From the NCBI RefSeq assembly GCF_008124715.1, contig NZ_VNHO01000006.1, positions 45,659 through 109,658 on the forward strand: a stretch of 64,000 bases of DNA, given 5' to 3'. The notes beneath the pieces are model-generated. The model worked only from the letters and a program-made list of their open reading frames with translations, was not told the origin of the DNA and ran no database searches. The stretch is from Thermosediminibacter litoriperuensis. GTDB lineage: Bacteria; Bacillota; Thermosediminibacteria; Thermosediminibacterales; Thermosediminibacteraceae. Numbering within the stretch: position 1 is the first letter of the stretch; the number at the start of each line of letters is the position of its first letter. Positions 45,463 to 55,600 of the stretch are shown one piece after another. The translations under genes and the position numbers were made by a program.

Positions 45463-45975
45463 GTGTATAAAGACGTGCATATCGAAGAAGTAGCAGGAAA
45501 GATCCTGGAACAGCTGAAAAAGGGCGCTTTTTTAACCGTAAAAAGCGGCGACACGATAAACACAATGACGATTGCCTGGGGGACCATCGGCTACATTTGG
45601 CACAGGCCCGTTTTCACGGCCATGGTCAGGCCTTCCAGATATACCTTTGACCTCATAGAAAAGGCCACCAGTTTCACCGTCAGTTTTCCCCTGAACGACC
45701 GGATGAGGGACGCCCTGAACCTATGCGGCACCAAATCGGGAAGGCACGTAGACAAGTTCAAGGAGTGCGGCCTTTCACTCCTGCCCGGTAAAATGGTGGA
45801 CACCCCGATTATAGACGGATGCGACATTCACCTGGAATGCGGCATCCTGTACAAGTCCCCCCTTCATCCCGAGCAGATTCCGGTCGAGATAAAGACCTTA
45901 TATTACGGCACCGGGGATTATCACGTCCTTTATTCCGGGGAGATACTGGCTGTCAGGATGAAGGATGAGGACTAA
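45463..45975 (+). CDS. Flavin reductase family protein (FMN-binding)
   Basis: A 170-residue split-barrel flavoprotein: GAFLTVKSGDTINTMTIAWGTIGYIWHRPVFTAMVRPSRYTFDLIEKATSFTVSFP is the typical FMN-binding half of the flavin reductase/flavoredoxin family. GTG 45463 follows GGGAGGGAACGACC. Stand-alone, in an anaerobe, it probably acts as a flavoredoxin-like electron carrier or NAD(P)H-flavin reductase. Convergent with the EamA gene, overlapping by four bases. Confidence 0.87.
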   Translation: MYKDVHIEEVAGKILEQLKKGAFLTVKSGDTINTMTIAWGTIGYIWHRPVFTAMVRPSRYTFDLIEKATSFTVSFPLNDRMRDALNLCGTKSGRHVDKFKECGLSLLPGKMVDTPIIDGCDIHLECGILYKSPLHPEQIPVEIKTLYYGTGDYHVLYSGEILAVRMKDED

Positions 45976-46388
45976 CCCCTTATAAGGATAATTCCCAGTA
46001 TGACCAGCAGGGTGCCGAAAATTTTTTTAAGCGTCAGGCTCTCGTGCAGGAAGAGAAAGGCCAGGGCAACCGTAACCAGCGGAAAAGAAGAACTTACGGG
46101 GACGACCTTTGAAGCTTCGCTGTACTTGAGGGCGTAATAATAGGCCAGCTGTCCGAGCAATGAGGCCATTAAACCCTCCCCGGCGATAAAGAGGAAGGAT
46201 CTGGTTTCTATTGAGAGGTTTTTAAAACTGCCCGAAAGCACACCGGCGGCGAGCAGGACGGCGCTTATCGTAAAGGAACGCAGTGACAGGGCCAGAAAGG
46301 GCGGCAGCTTTGCAAGGCCCATTTTTCCCAGAATGGGTGCGGCTCCCCAGAACACAGCCGTGAGCAGGGCGAATATATAGGATTTCAT
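45972..46388 (-). CDS. Single-domain EamA/DMT transporter
   Basis: A 138-residue membrane protein with four to five helices, one EamA repeat (YIFALLTAVFWGAAPILGKMGLAKLPPFLALSLRS ... VSSSFPLVTVALAFLFLHESLTLKKIFGTLLVILGIILI). Half-size DMT proteins must dimerise to transport. Substrate unknown. AGGAGG precedes ATG 46388 on the minus strand. Its leader holds a GC-rich hairpin. Confidence 0.86.
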   Translation of the reverse strand: MKSYIFALLTAVFWGAAPILGKMGLAKLPPFLALSLRSFTISAVLLAAGVLSGSFKNLSIETRSFLFIAGEGLMASLLGQLAYYYALKYSEASKVVPVSSSFPLVTVALAFLFLHESLTLKKIFGTLLVILGIILIRG

Positions 46389-46425
46389 GTCGTATCCTCC
46401 TTATAGATATGTTCATGGGATGTTT

Positions 46426-46469
46426 ATGTGCCGGCACGACCGCCGGCACATGCCTTTATAATTATACCA
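46426..46469 (-). promoter_or_regulatory. Extended -10 promoter and leader hairpin of the EamA gene
   Basis: On the minus strand TGGTATAAT (46469-46461) is an extended -10. Immediately downstream is a perfect 10-bp inverted repeat ATGTGCCGGC / GCCGGCACAT (46426-46451) with loop ACGACC, at the very 5' end of the transcript. Confidence 0.55.
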
Positions 46470-46558
46470 TTTCGGGCCCCGGAAAATCCCTGCTTTCAAA
46501 ATAAAAAAAACTGTAGTAAAATAGTAATAGAAGGTGTGGAGCGAGGAGGGCAAATTCT

Positions 46559-47230
46559 ATGTTAACCCAAACCCAGGAAGCCGGGTACTCCCTCAGGTAC
46601 AAAATATACCAGCACCTGAAAAACGCCATTCTTAACGGCGTCTATAAGCCCGGTGAAAGCCTTATAGAAATGAAGATAGCTAGGGAACTGGGTGTGAGCC
46701 GTACTCCGGTGAGGGAGGCCATAAGGCAGCTGGAGCTGGAAGGTCTGGTATCGAGCATCCCCAACAAGGGTGTAATAGTTGAGGGCGTCACCGAACAGGA
46801 CGTGGAAGACATATATACGATTAGAAAAATGATTGAGGGACTAGCCGCCCGGTGGGCCGCCGAAAAGATAACCCCCGAGCAGCTCAAAGAACTTAAAGAC
46901 GTGCTGGACCTTATGGAATTTTACACAGCAAAAGGGGAAATAGACAAAGTTTCGGAACTGGACACCCGGTTCCACGACATCATCTTCAGGTCGTGCAAGA
47001 GCAGGCCCCTGGAATCGGTGCTCACCAATTTTCATCACTTTATCCAGAGGGCCCGGCTGGTATCCATCAAAAGCGGCGGCAGGGCACCGGTTTCGCTGGA
47101 AGAGCACAAAGAGATTTACAACGCTCTGGCGGCGCGGAACCCCGATGCGGCGGAAAAGGCCATGATAAAACACGTAGAAAAGGCCAGGATCAACCTCCAC
47201 CCTTATCTGGAAGGTCATAAAGTTTATTAA
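46559..47230 (+). CDS. GntR family transcriptional regulator (FadR/FCD subfamily)
   Basis: A 223-residue regulator: winged HTH (YQHLKNAILNGVYKPGESLIEMKIARELGVSRTPVREAIRQLELEGLV) and an FCD ligand domain (residues ~90-215, with DTRFHDIIFRSC and EEHKEIYNALAARN). FCD regulators often respond to organic acids using a metal site. GAGGAGGG precedes ATG 46559. Target unknown; the divergent EamA gene is a candidate. Confidence 0.9.
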   Translation: MLTQTQEAGYSLRYKIYQHLKNAILNGVYKPGESLIEMKIARELGVSRTPVREAIRQLELEGLVSSIPNKGVIVEGVTEQDVEDIYTIRKMIEGLAARWAAEKITPEQLKELKDVLDLMEFYTAKGEIDKVSELDTRFHDIIFRSCKSRPLESVLTNFHHFIQRARLVSIKSGGRAPVSLEEHKEIYNALAARNPDAAEKAMIKHVEKARINLHPYLEGHKVY

Positions 47231-47232
47231 AG

Positions 47233-47262
47233 TCCTTGCAGAAAAAGCAAGGATTTTATTTT
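47233..47262 (+). terminator. Terminator after the GntR gene
   Basis: TCCTTGC / GCAAGGA stem, loop AGAAAAA, then TTTTATTTTTTTT. It overlaps the 3' end of glnR on the other strand. Confidence 0.85.
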
Positions 47263-47603
47263 TTTTCCAGCAGCTTCATCAGCACCGCCCTGTTTGAAAC
47301 CGGGTAGAGCGAAGAGAGCTTCACCTGGGCGGGATTAACGCTGGGAAGGGAAATCTCCTCCAGCTTCTGCTCGAAGACCTGTATTTTCTCCTTTATGGAT
47401 TTGAGGTCAAACCCGCTGTCCCTCATCTGTTTTATCCGGATGAGCCTTAATACATCGTTTTCCGTGTAGCGCCTCTGCCCGCCGTTAGTGCGTACCGGAT
47501 TAACGAGTCCCATGCTCTCGTAGTACCTGATCTGCCTGGCGGACAACCCTGTCTTTTTCTCGACGGTGCCTATTGGGTAAAGGTCCTTTTCCGCGGAAGT
47601 CAT
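47256..47603 (-). CDS. glnR: MerR-type nitrogen regulator GlnR
   Basis: A 115-residue protein with a MerR winged HTH at residues 8-78 (LYPIGTVEKKTGLSARQIRYYESMGLVNPVRTNGGQRRYTENDVLRLIRIKQMRD) and a short C-terminal tail like the GlnR/TnrA branch. In Firmicutes, feedback-inhibited glutamine synthetase activates GlnR to repress glnA. It is divergent from glnA across 169 bases that contain a long inverted repeat. Two Met residues flank typical start; ATG 47603 is used. Confidence 0.87.
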   Translation of the reverse strand: MTSAEKDLYPIGTVEKKTGLSARQIRYYESMGLVNPVRTNGGQRRYTENDVLRLIRIKQMRDSGFDLKSIKEKIQVFEQKLEEISLPSVNPAQVKLSSLYPVSNRAVLMKLLEKK

Positions 47604-47665
47604 GGATTTAACCTCCCCATTTTTAACATTATTCTAACAAAAATTAATACCACGGTCAATGACTA

Positions 47666-47736
47666 TGTAAGGTTTTTAGAGTAAATTTGAAAAACCTTAC
47701 AAACATTTGACATGAACTCTCTGGCTGTGATAGTAT
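47666..47736 (+). promoter_or_regulatory. GlnR operator and glnA promoter
   Basis: TGTAAGGTTTTT (47666-47677) and AAAAACCTTACA (47690-47701) form a perfect 12-bp inverted repeat. It abuts a TTGACA -35 (47707-47712) with TAGTAT (47731-47736) 18 bases later. The TGTNA...TNACA ends resemble GlnR/TnrA sites, although the spacing is longer than the Bacillus 17-mer. Confidence 0.7.
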
Positions 47737-47772
47737 TTCCGTGGAATAAAAAAACGCGGAGGAGGAGCTTTA

Positions 47773-49107
47773 ATGCCGAAGTTCACCAAGAGCGACATCC
47801 TGAGAAAAGCCCAGGAGCTGGATGTCAAGTTTATACGCCTTCAGTTCACCGACATTCTTGGTATAATTAAGAACGTGACTATTACCGTAGAGCGGCTGGA
47901 GGACGCCCTTGACGGCAAGATCATGTTCGACGGCTCGTCCATAGAAGGATTTACCAGAATTCAAGAGTCCGACATGTACCTGAAGCCCGACTATGACACC
48001 TTTGCCATACTGCCCTGGAAGCCCAGGAAGGGCGCTGAGGCCAGGATGATGTGCGACATCTATACCCCCGACGGCGAACTCTTCATCGGCTGCCCTAGGG
48101 GGATCTTAAAGAAGGTGTGCCAGGAAGCCAGAGAAATGGGTTATGAATTTTTCGTGGGGCCGGAGCCGGAGTTCTTCCTTTTCGAGATGGATGAAAACGG
48201 CAGGCCTACCATCAGGACCAACGACAAAGGCAGTTACTTCGACCTATCGCCGGTGGACCTGGGCGAAAATGCTCGAAGGGACATAATGCTGGCCCTGGAG
48301 GAAATGGGATTCGAGGTGGAGACAGCCCATCATGAAGTGGCGCCAGGGCAGCACGAGATCGACTTTAAATACGCACCGGCGCTGAGGACCGCCGATAACA
48401 TCGTCACCTTCAAGTTCGTCACCAAGGCCATCGCCATGGAACACGGCCTTTACGCCACCTTCATGCCGAAACCCATATTCGGCGAAAACGGTTCGGGCAT
48501 GCACCTGAACATGTCGCTGTTTAAAGACGGAGTAAACGCTTTCTATGATGAGAACGACAGGGAAACCGGCCTTTCCGAAGTGGCCAGGTACTTCATTGGT
48601 GGCATATTGCGCCACGTGAAAGGTTTTACGGCAGTGACTAACCCCACGGTGAATTCCTACAAGCGGCTGGTCCCCGGATACGAGGCCCCTGTATATATTT
48701 CCTGGTCCAGCAAAAACCGCAGCGCTCTCGTCAGGATACCGGCAGCCCGGGGGATTGCCAGCCGGATCGAGCTCAGGAGTCCGGACCCGTCGGCTAACCC
48801 GTATCTGGCGCTGGCCGTAATTCTGGCGGCGGGCCTTGACGGGATTAAGAACAGCATAGACCCGGGGCCCCAAACCTTCGACAACATTTACGAGATGACG
48901 CCGGCAGAAAGGATGGCGGCGGGGATAGAAGACCTGCCCGGCAGCCTGAAGGAAGCGCTGGAGTATCTGTCTAAGGACGAAGTAATCAAAGAGGCCCTCG
49001 GTCCCCACGTATACGAGCATTTCGTAAAAGCCAAGCTCATCGAGTGGGATACCTACAGGACCCAGGTTCACCAGTGGGAACTGGACCAGTACCTAGGTAT
49101 ATTCTAG
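47773..49107 (+). CDS. glnA: Glutamine synthetase type I (GSI-alpha)
   Basis: A 444-residue dodecameric enzyme that makes glutamine from glutamate, ammonia and ATP. Visible: [80 protein letters not shown]. The length and the lack of the GSI-beta adenylylation insertion fit the GSI-alpha, GlnR-partner class. GAGGAGGAGC precedes ATG 47773. It ends overlapping the pdxR 3' end by four bases. Confidence 0.97.
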   Translation: MPKFTKSDILRKAQELDVKFIRLQFTDILGIIKNVTITVERLEDALDGKIMFDGSSIEGFTRIQESDMYLKPDYDTFAILPWKPRKGAEARMMCDIYTPDGELFIGCPRGILKKVCQEAREMGYEFFVGPEPEFFLFEMDENGRPTIRTNDKGSYFDLSPVDLGENARRDIMLALEEMGFEVETAHHEVAPGQHEIDFKYAPALRTADNIVTFKFVTKAIAMEHGLYATFMPKPIFGENGSGMHLNMSLFKDGVNAFYDENDRETGLSEVARYFIGGILRHVKGFTAVTNPTVNSYKRLVPGYEAPVYISWSSKNRSALVRIPAARGIASRIELRSPDPSANPYLALAVILAAGLDGIKNSIDPGPQTFDNIYEMTPAERMAAGIEDLPGSLKEALEYLSKDEVIKEALGPHVYEHFVKAKLIEWDTYRTQVHQWELDQYLGIF

Positions 49108-50627
49108 AGCAGCGGCCGGTATTCGTTCCCCCTGATGGGGTGTATGCGGAATTCTTCCAACAGCTCCCCGGCGGTCTTGGAAAGCAGCTTTATACCTTCT
49201 TCCAGTTTGTCCGCCGGGACTTGTGCTATGCTGAGCCTGAACCCGGGTGACGGCCGGCGGTCGGGGTAGAAAAAGTCCCCGGCCAGGATTAAGAGCCTCT
49301 TTCTGAGGGCGTTGCCGTAAAGGTTCATAGAATAACAGCCGTCGGGGAGTGCAGCCCAGAAAAACAGCCCTCCCTGCGGCTCGGTCCAGGATACCTCCGG
49401 GTGCATGTGTTTTTTCAGGGCCTGCCTCATGAGATTCCACTTTTCCCGGAAAAGGCCTCTTATCTTTTTCACGTGTTCGTAAAAAGTGCCGTCCCGAAGT
49501 ATTACGTCCAGTACCCGCTGGGTCAGGCCCGACGACGCAATGTCCGAGAAATACTTGACCTCGGCTATCTTTTTCGAAAAACGGGCGGGCGTCACGATAA
49601 AGCCCAGTCTGAGACCGGGCATGAACAGTTTGGAAAAGCTCTTGATATAAAAAACGCGGCCGTCCCCGTCCAGAGTCTTTAAGGGCACGGGTTTTTCCAC
49701 GTAGTAGAGGTCGTTCATGTGGTCGTCTTCCACTATCAGAAAATCGTACTTGCGAGAAAGAGCCAGGAGCTCTTTCTTTTTTTGTTCTGAATAGGAACGT
49801 CCGGTGGGGTTCTGGAAATTGGGCATGGTGTAAAAGAGTTTCGGCGGTTTTGAGCGGAGTTTTGAATGCAAATCCTCCAGGTCAATGCCGTCTTCTGCCA
49901 TGGGAATCTCCACTATTCTGGCGCCTCTGGATTTAAAAGCGTCGATGGCCCCCGGATAGGTGGGGCTTTCGACGTACACCACGTCGCCGAAGTCCAGGAA
50001 GGCCTTGGATATTATGTCGATGCCCTGCTGGGCTCCCGACACCACGTGTATGGAGTCCACCGGAGCTTCTATTCCGTACTCCCGGGCGAGATATTCCCTG
50101 AGGGACTGCCGGAAGGGGAGGTAACCCGGGCTTTCGCTGTAGGCGAAGGCATACCCTCCGTCCCGGTCCAGCACCCGGTTCAGGGATTCTTTAAAGATCT
50201 CCACCGGAAAGTATTCAGGAGAAACCGAAGCGCCGGCGAAGTCGAAATCCACCTCCCGGGACCCGCTGCCTCCCGGCTGTGGAACGCCCGCTGCAAAGGC
50301 GGAATCTCCCCCCGGGCCGGGGGTTTTGCCGGTGCCGCCGTCCTGCACCTTTAAGCCTTCCTCATCGACAGCGCCGGCGGCAGGCCTCACATAAGTGCCG
50401 CTGCCCACGCGCGAAACGGCGTAACCCTCTCTTTCCAGCAATCTGTAGGCGTTTATGATAGTCACGGTATTTACGTGAAGCGCCGACGCCAATTTGCGGA
50501 TGGGGGGAAGCTTTTCGCCGGGGGCCAGCTTTCCCTCCCTTATCAGACGGACCATGCCTTCGTAAACCTGCGCGTAAAGGGGCTTGCTGGAACTGCGGTC
50601 TAAATGTATCGATACATAACTATCCAT
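49104..50627 (-). CDS. pdxR: MocR-type GntR/aminotransferase regulator PdxR
   Basis: A 507-residue regulator: GntR winged HTH (residues ~10-78, [61 protein letters not shown]), a linker of ~60 residues rich in Gly/Pro, and a fold-type I aminotransferase domain with PLP lysine in [18 protein letters not shown]. MocR proteins of this type sense PLP and activate pdxST. It is divergent from pdxS, which supports the name. The aminotransferase core is kept, but catalysis is not expected in PdxR. Confidence 0.9.
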   Translation of the reverse strand: MDSYVSIHLDRSSSKPLYAQVYEGMVRLIREGKLAPGEKLPPIRKLASALHVNTVTIINAYRLLEREGYAVSRVGSGTYVRPAAGAVDEEGLKVQDGGTGKTPGPGGDSAFAAGVPQPGGSGSREVDFDFAGASVSPEYFPVEIFKESLNRVLDRDGGYAFAYSESPGYLPFRQSLREYLAREYGIEAPVDSIHVVSGAQQGIDIISKAFLDFGDVVYVESPTYPGAIDAFKSRGARIVEIPMAEDGIDLEDLHSKLRSKPPKLFYTMPNFQNPTGRSYSEQKKKELLALSRKYDFLIVEDDHMNDLYYVEKPVPLKTLDGDGRVFYIKSFSKLFMPGLRLGFIVTPARFSKKIAEVKYFSDIASSGLTQRVLDVILRDGTFYEHVKKIRGLFREKWNLMRQALKKHMHPEVSWTEPQGGLFFWAALPDGCYSMNLYGNALRKRLLILAGDFFYPDRRPSPGFRLSIAQVPADKLEEGIKLLSKTAGELLEEFRIHPIRGNEYRPLL

Positions 50628-50654
50628 TAAATTACCTCCCTGGTTTAATTAAAA

Positions 50655-50746
50655 ATTGTATTGACAAACAATTGCTTGTAATGGCATAATAAGTACATAC
50701 AATTTTTCCCTTACCAAAATATTGTTACGAAACAATTACAATTATA
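50655..50746. promoter_or_regulatory. Divergent pdxR / pdxST promoter region
   Basis: For pdxST: TTGACA (50661-50666), 18 bases, CATAAT (50685-50690). For pdxR: TATAAT on the minus strand at 50746-50741 with a weak -35. Repeated ATTGT/ACAAT pentamers and an inverted repeat ATTGTT-N4-AACAAT (50721-50736) lie among them and are candidate PdxR sites. Confidence 0.65.
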
Positions 50747-50796
50747 CCACAAAAGTACCGATCCTGAAACTAATAATTTAAAAAGGAGGCGCGATT

Positions 50797-51705
50797 ATGC
50801 CACAGGAAAGATATCAACAGGACACCAATGCGAATTCCGATCGCTACGCTCTCAACAAAAACCTGGCCGAGATGCTTAAGGGCGGGGTTATAATGGACGT
50901 CACCACGCCTGAGCAGGCCAGAATTGCCGAAGAAGCCGGAGCCGTGGCGGTTATGGCCCTGGAGAGGGTGCCGGCGGATATACGGAAACAGGGCGGTGTG
51001 GCGCGCATGTCCGATCCCAAGGTGATAAAAGCCATAAAACAGGCGGTGAGCATACCGGTTATGGCCAAGTGCCGGATCGGGCATTTTGTGGAGGCCCAGA
51101 TTTTGGAGGCCCTGGGAGTGGACTTCATCGACGAGAGTGAGGTGCTGACCCCGGCCGATGAACTCTGCCATATAGACAAGAAAAAATTCAAAGTTCCCTT
51201 CGTCTGCGGGGCCAGGAATCTGGGAGAAGCCCTGCGCCGTATTGCGGAAGGGGCCGCCATGATAAGGACCAAGGGCGAGGCGGGTACCGGCAACGTGGTG
51301 GAGGCGGTGCGCCACATACGGACGATCATGGGTGAAATAAGGAAGCTTCAGAACACGCCGCGGGAAGAACTGATTACCGCCGCCAAGGAGATGGGAGCGC
51401 CTTACGAACTGGTGCTTTACGTGGCCGAGCACGGCCGGCTGCCTGTGGTAAACTTCGCTGCGGGAGGAGTGGCCACGCCCGCCGATGCGGCCCTGCTGAT
51501 GCAGCTCGGGTGCGACGGCGTTTTCGTGGGGTCGGGGATTTTTAAGTCCGAAGATCCGGGCAAAAGGGCAAAGGCCATAGTTAAAGCGGTGGCCTACTAC
51601 GACGATCCCGAAGTGCTGGCCGAGGTTTCCGAGGACCTGGGAGAAGCCATGCCGGGCCTGGAGATAGACCGGCTGGAGGATCGCTATGCCGAGCGCGGGT
51701 GGTAA
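50797..51705 (+). CDS. pdxS: Pyridoxal 5'-phosphate synthase subunit PdxS
   Basis: A 302-residue (beta/alpha)8 enzyme that builds PLP from ribose 5-phosphate, glyceraldehyde 3-phosphate and PdxT-supplied ammonia. Visible: [52 protein letters not shown] (catalytic lysine) and [18 protein letters not shown] (second lysine). AAAAAGGAGGCG precedes ATG 50797. Followed at once by pdxT. Confidence 0.98.
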   Translation: MPQERYQQDTNANSDRYALNKNLAEMLKGGVIMDVTTPEQARIAEEAGAVAVMALERVPADIRKQGGVARMSDPKVIKAIKQAVSIPVMAKCRIGHFVEAQILEALGVDFIDESEVLTPADELCHIDKKKFKVPFVCGARNLGEALRRIAEGAAMIRTKGEAGTGNVVEAVRHIRTIMGEIRKLQNTPREELITAAKEMGAPYELVLYVAEHGRLPVVNFAAGGVATPADAALLMQLGCDGVFVGSGIFKSEDPGKRAKAIVKAVAYYDDPEVLAEVSEDLGEAMPGLEIDRLEDRYAERGW

Positions 51706-51706
51706 T

Positions 51707-52279
51707 ATGAGGGTCGGAGTCCTGGCTTTCCAGGGCGCCGTGAGGGAACACTTGAGGATGCTGACGATGGCCGGTGCCCAAGCAGTAGCTGTAAAAAGGA
51801 GGGAAGACCTCTGCTCCGTGGATGCCCTTATCCTGCCGGGCGGAGAGAGCACCGTAATCGGGAAATTCCTCCAGGAGACGGGACTTGGAGAGGACATCGT
51901 CAGCAGAGCGGAGGGCGGTATGCCGGTATGGGGGACCTGCGCCGGCATGATATTGCTCGCGAAGCACATAGTGAACGAGAATTACGTACACCTGGGGCTG
52001 ATGGACATATGGGTGAGGAGGAACGCCTACGGCAGCCAGCTGGATAGTTTCATCGTGAGGCGGCCGGTTCCAGGCGTTTCGGAAAAACCGCTGGATCTGG
52101 TGTTCATAAGGGCTCCCTATGCGGAAAAAGTCAGTCCCGGCGTAGAGGTCCTGCTGGAAGTGGACGGGAAAATAGTGGCCGCCAGGCAGGGGAACCTGCT
52201 GGCGACAGCCTTTCACCCGGAAGTGACGGAAGATCCGAGCTTTCACAGGTTCTTCCTGGAGATGGCCGGATCGGCCTGA
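51707..52279 (+). CDS. pdxT: Pyridoxal 5'-phosphate synthase glutaminase subunit PdxT
   Basis: A 190-residue class I glutaminase: VGVLAFQGAVREHLRML, LPGGEST, nucleophile in GTCAGMILLA, and the His-Glu pair in TAFHPEVTED. It passes ammonia to PdxS in a 12+12 complex. ATG 51707 starts two bases after the pdxS stop; a start at 51686 would overlap pdxS. A terminator follows at 52355. Confidence 0.97.
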   Translation: MRVGVLAFQGAVREHLRMLTMAGAQAVAVKRREDLCSVDALILPGGESTVIGKFLQETGLGEDIVSRAEGGMPVWGTCAGMILLAKHIVNENYVHLGLMDIWVRRNAYGSQLDSFIVRRPVPGVSEKPLDLVFIRAPYAEKVSPGVEVLLEVDGKIVAARQGNLLATAFHPEVTEDPSFHRFFLEMAGSA

Positions 52280-52354
52280 AATTGAGGGCAAATGGCGGAA
52301 TATGCCATCGGTCTATTCGCATGACCGGTTATCGTAAAAATGCCTTAAGTTCTG

Positions 52355-52383
52355 ACCGCCGCAATTGCGGGCGGTATTTTTTT
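52355..52383 (+). terminator. Terminator of pdxST
   Basis: ACCGCC-GC / GC-G-GGCGGT stem with one bulged G, loop AATT, then A and seven T. Confidence 0.8.
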
Positions 52384-52430
52384 GTCCCGAAACCCAGGTA
52401 TTAAGGCCAGGGTCATGATTCACAGAGGTA

Positions 52431-52552
52431 TGTGGTTAATGTGGATAAGTTATCCCCAATGGGGATAAATGCCTCGAATTTATGTCTTTCGCCGGGGACA
52501 GGGCAATACACTTATCAACACCTGTGGATAACTTTGTGGATAACGTGGATAA
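52431..52552. promoter_or_regulatory. Cluster of eight DnaA-box-like 9-mers
   Basis: Perfect DnaA boxes (TGTGGATAA, reverse orientation) at 52440-52448, 52523-52531 and 52535-52543. One-mismatch boxes at 52431-52439 (TGTGGTTAA), 52450-52458 (TTATCCCCA), 52460-52468 (TGGGGATAA), 52512-52520 (TTATCAACA) and 52544-52552 (CGTGGATAA). The third and fourth boxes by position after 52449 form a 19-base palindrome. No gene is supported in 52280-52683; this cluster and the pdxT terminator are its only features. Confidence 0.8.
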
Positions 52553-52683
52553 AAAGAACTAAATTTTTATGCGACAAATTACCCAGGAAGACCTATCCCG
52601 AATTTGTCAAAAGAGGAGGATTTTGGAGAGCGGTTGTCGAATTTATGAGGGGTGAAACGATGATAGGAAACGGGGGAACATAG

Positions 52684-55600
52684 ATGCTTTCAAGGCGGTT
52701 AAGAGCTTTTATTATAATTTTTATAACTATTTCCTTCGTGTTCAATAGTTTGCCGGCGGCGCGCGTTATGGCCGCCGCTCCCACTATTACAGGCATCAAC
52801 CCTACCAGCGGCACCGCAGCCGGCGGCACTCTGGTGACGATAGAGGGTACAAACTTCGCCCCGGCCAACCAGGTAAAGGTGCTTTTCGGCAGCGCCGAGG
52901 GCAAGGTGGTTTCGGTAAGTTCCGACGGTACCGTCATAACCGTGACCACACCTTCTTACCCCCAGCTGGGGCATGTCAATGTCACTGTCAAAAACTCCGA
53001 GACCGAGACGGCCGTAGTAACTAACGGCTACAAATACGAACAGAGCTCACCCCAAATAACCGGTGTATCGCCGCTTTCCGGCACCGCAGGCACGGAAATA
53101 ACCATAACCGGCAACGAGTTCATGAAGGACATCGACTCAAGCAAAAAGCTGCTGGTGCTGATCGGCGGGATACTATCTACCAAGGTCACCTTCGTCAGTC
53201 CGACGACCATTAAAGCGGTTGTTCCCGCCCAGGTGTCCGGCTACAAGGAGATAAGGGTGGAAAACCCCGACGGTGGATCGTATACCTATTTTCCCGTCGA
53301 GGACAGCAAGAAATTCTTCTACCAGAAGAGCACTCCCACGATAACCAGCGTGGATCCCAATAAGGGACCTGTAAATACCGCCACTCCCATAACTATAAAG
53401 GGCACAAATTTTATCGCGGGCAATTATCCCGACACTTCCACGCCGGTTACCACCGTCACCATTGGAGGCCAGCCCGCCCTCGACGTGGTGGTGGTGAACG
53501 AAAACACCATTACGGCCAAGACCCCGTCCAATATATCGATAACCGGCCCGCAGCACGTCATAGTGACGGTCGACGGGGTAAATGCCATTAAAGAAAACGG
53601 TTTTACTTTCATCTCAAAGCCGGTTATCAATTCACTGTCGGATACTCCTCAGGGAGTAAGTCCCTCCCAGGGCAGCGTGCTGGGCGGGACCACAGTCACT
53701 ATTAACGGCTCCGGCTTTATGGCCGGGGCTCAGGTGAAGTTCGGCGGACTTTTGGCGCAAAACATATCGGTGAAGAGCGACAGCGTAATTACCGCCACGG
53801 TACCGGCCACTTCAACGCCCGGCAGTGTGGCGGTGACAGTGACGAATCCCGACGGCGGTACGGCTGTGCTGAACAACGGGTTTACATATACCCAAAGCTC
53901 CCCATTGATATCGTCCATCTCCAACACCCTCGACGGCACCGGCCCTGCCGAGGGAAGCGTCCTCGGAGGAGAAACGATTTACATAAAGGGGACCGGCTTC
54001 GGCTCCGACGGTTACCCTGATGAGGTTAAGGTATACATAGGAGGTAAACTGTGCACCAACGTGGTCCTCAACAAGGGGACGGGGGAGGACATAATTTCGG
54101 CGGTAACACCCTCCAGTACGGCTGAAGGCCTTACGACTTTAAAGGTGGTGAATAAGGACGGCGGAACCGCCACTGCCAATTTTACGTATATAAGGAGCAA
54201 GCCCGCCATTAACGACTTCAATCCCAAAAACTCGTCCACTGTGAAGCAGGACACTATTACCATCAACGGCCAGAATTTTATGGAGGGCGCAAAGGTGTAC
54301 TTTGGCGTCCTGGAGGCCAAAAACGTCGTTGTATCTCCGGATGGAACCAGTATAACAGCCACCATACCGGAGGCTTCGTCGGCGGGTCTGGTGGACCTCA
54401 AGGTGGTGAACCCCGACCAGGGCACCGCCACGGCCGCGACCAAATTCCAGTACGAGAAAAGCAATCCGGCGATCGACAAAGTGATAAACGTCGATATAGA
54501 ATCCCTTATGGGCGTAGAGACCAACACCGGCGGCACCGCCGGGGGGACCCCCATTCGCATAGAGGGAAGGGATTTTTCAAATGCCGTCCAGGTGACCATA
54601 GGCGGCAAACCCGCTGCCAACGTAAAGGTTGTTAAGGAAGATTCCAATAAACATATAATCACGGCAACGACGCCGGCCAACGACGTGGGAGACAAGACCC
54701 TCGTCGTGACAAACCCCGACGGCGGCAGCGCCAGCACGACCTTCAGGTACGTGGTGGCTCCGACGGTAACGGGTATAACCCCCAATACAGGCACCACCGA
54801 AGGCGGTACCACCGTCGTCATCGACGGCACAGGCTTTGCGACGGACCCGAACCAGGTCAAGGTTTTCTTCGGAGGGGCCGAGGCAGAGGTCCTTTCCGCC
54901 TCCTCCACCCAGATTGTCGTGATGACCCCGGCCAATTCGGAAGGGGCGAAAGATGTAGCGGTAATCAACCTCACCGATTACGGAAGTTTTGTCAAAAAGT
55001 CCGGCTTTACCTACGTGCTGCCCCCGAGTAACCCTTCCATCGAGAGCATCGAGCCCACCTCGGGATCCACCGCCGGAGGTACGGAGATAACGGTAATAGG
55101 GCACGACATCAGGAGCGGGGCAAAACTGTATATCGGCGGAAATCCGGCTACGGTCATCAGCGTTGAGGTACAGGAAATCGACGGAGTTTACAAGAGCGTG
55201 CTGAAGGGTATTACCCCCGCCGGCAGCGCCGGCGACCAGGAAGTAAAGGTGGTGAACCCGGACGGCAATTACGCCGTTTCGCCGAAACCCTTCACGTACA
55301 GGATACCCGAGAAGGCCCTGTCGATTACCAGCATCACGCCCAACAAGGGGTCTGTGCTGGGCGGCACCCAGGTAACCGTGAAGGGCGCCAACTTCGTCAA
55401 GAGGACCCAGCTTTCGGATTCGGTATACAGGGAGACCAGGCTCACCATCGGGGGTAACGAAGCCTCCGGCGTGGTGGTGAGCGACGACCTGACCTCTCTC
55501 ACCGCCGTCACCCCGGGCGGCAGGGTAGGCCCCCAGGACGTCATAGTTAAGGTGGTGAAGATGGACGAATCCTCAAGTCCCGAGACCGAAATTGAAATCG

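Noticed and set aside
52431..52552. Calling the DnaA-box cluster oriC outright
   Set aside because: No dnaA nearby, no clear AT-rich unwinding region and no change in gene direction; kept as a DnaA cluster.
52432..52683. Frame of 83 codons across the DnaA-box cluster, upstream of the IPT gene
   Set aside because: Its codons are the DnaA boxes themselves, it has no SD or recognisable motif, and the true SD for the next gene lies inside it.
54012..54974. Long minus-strand frame opposite the IPT gene
   Set aside because: Repetitive antisense translation of IPT repeats; no start signal or domain.
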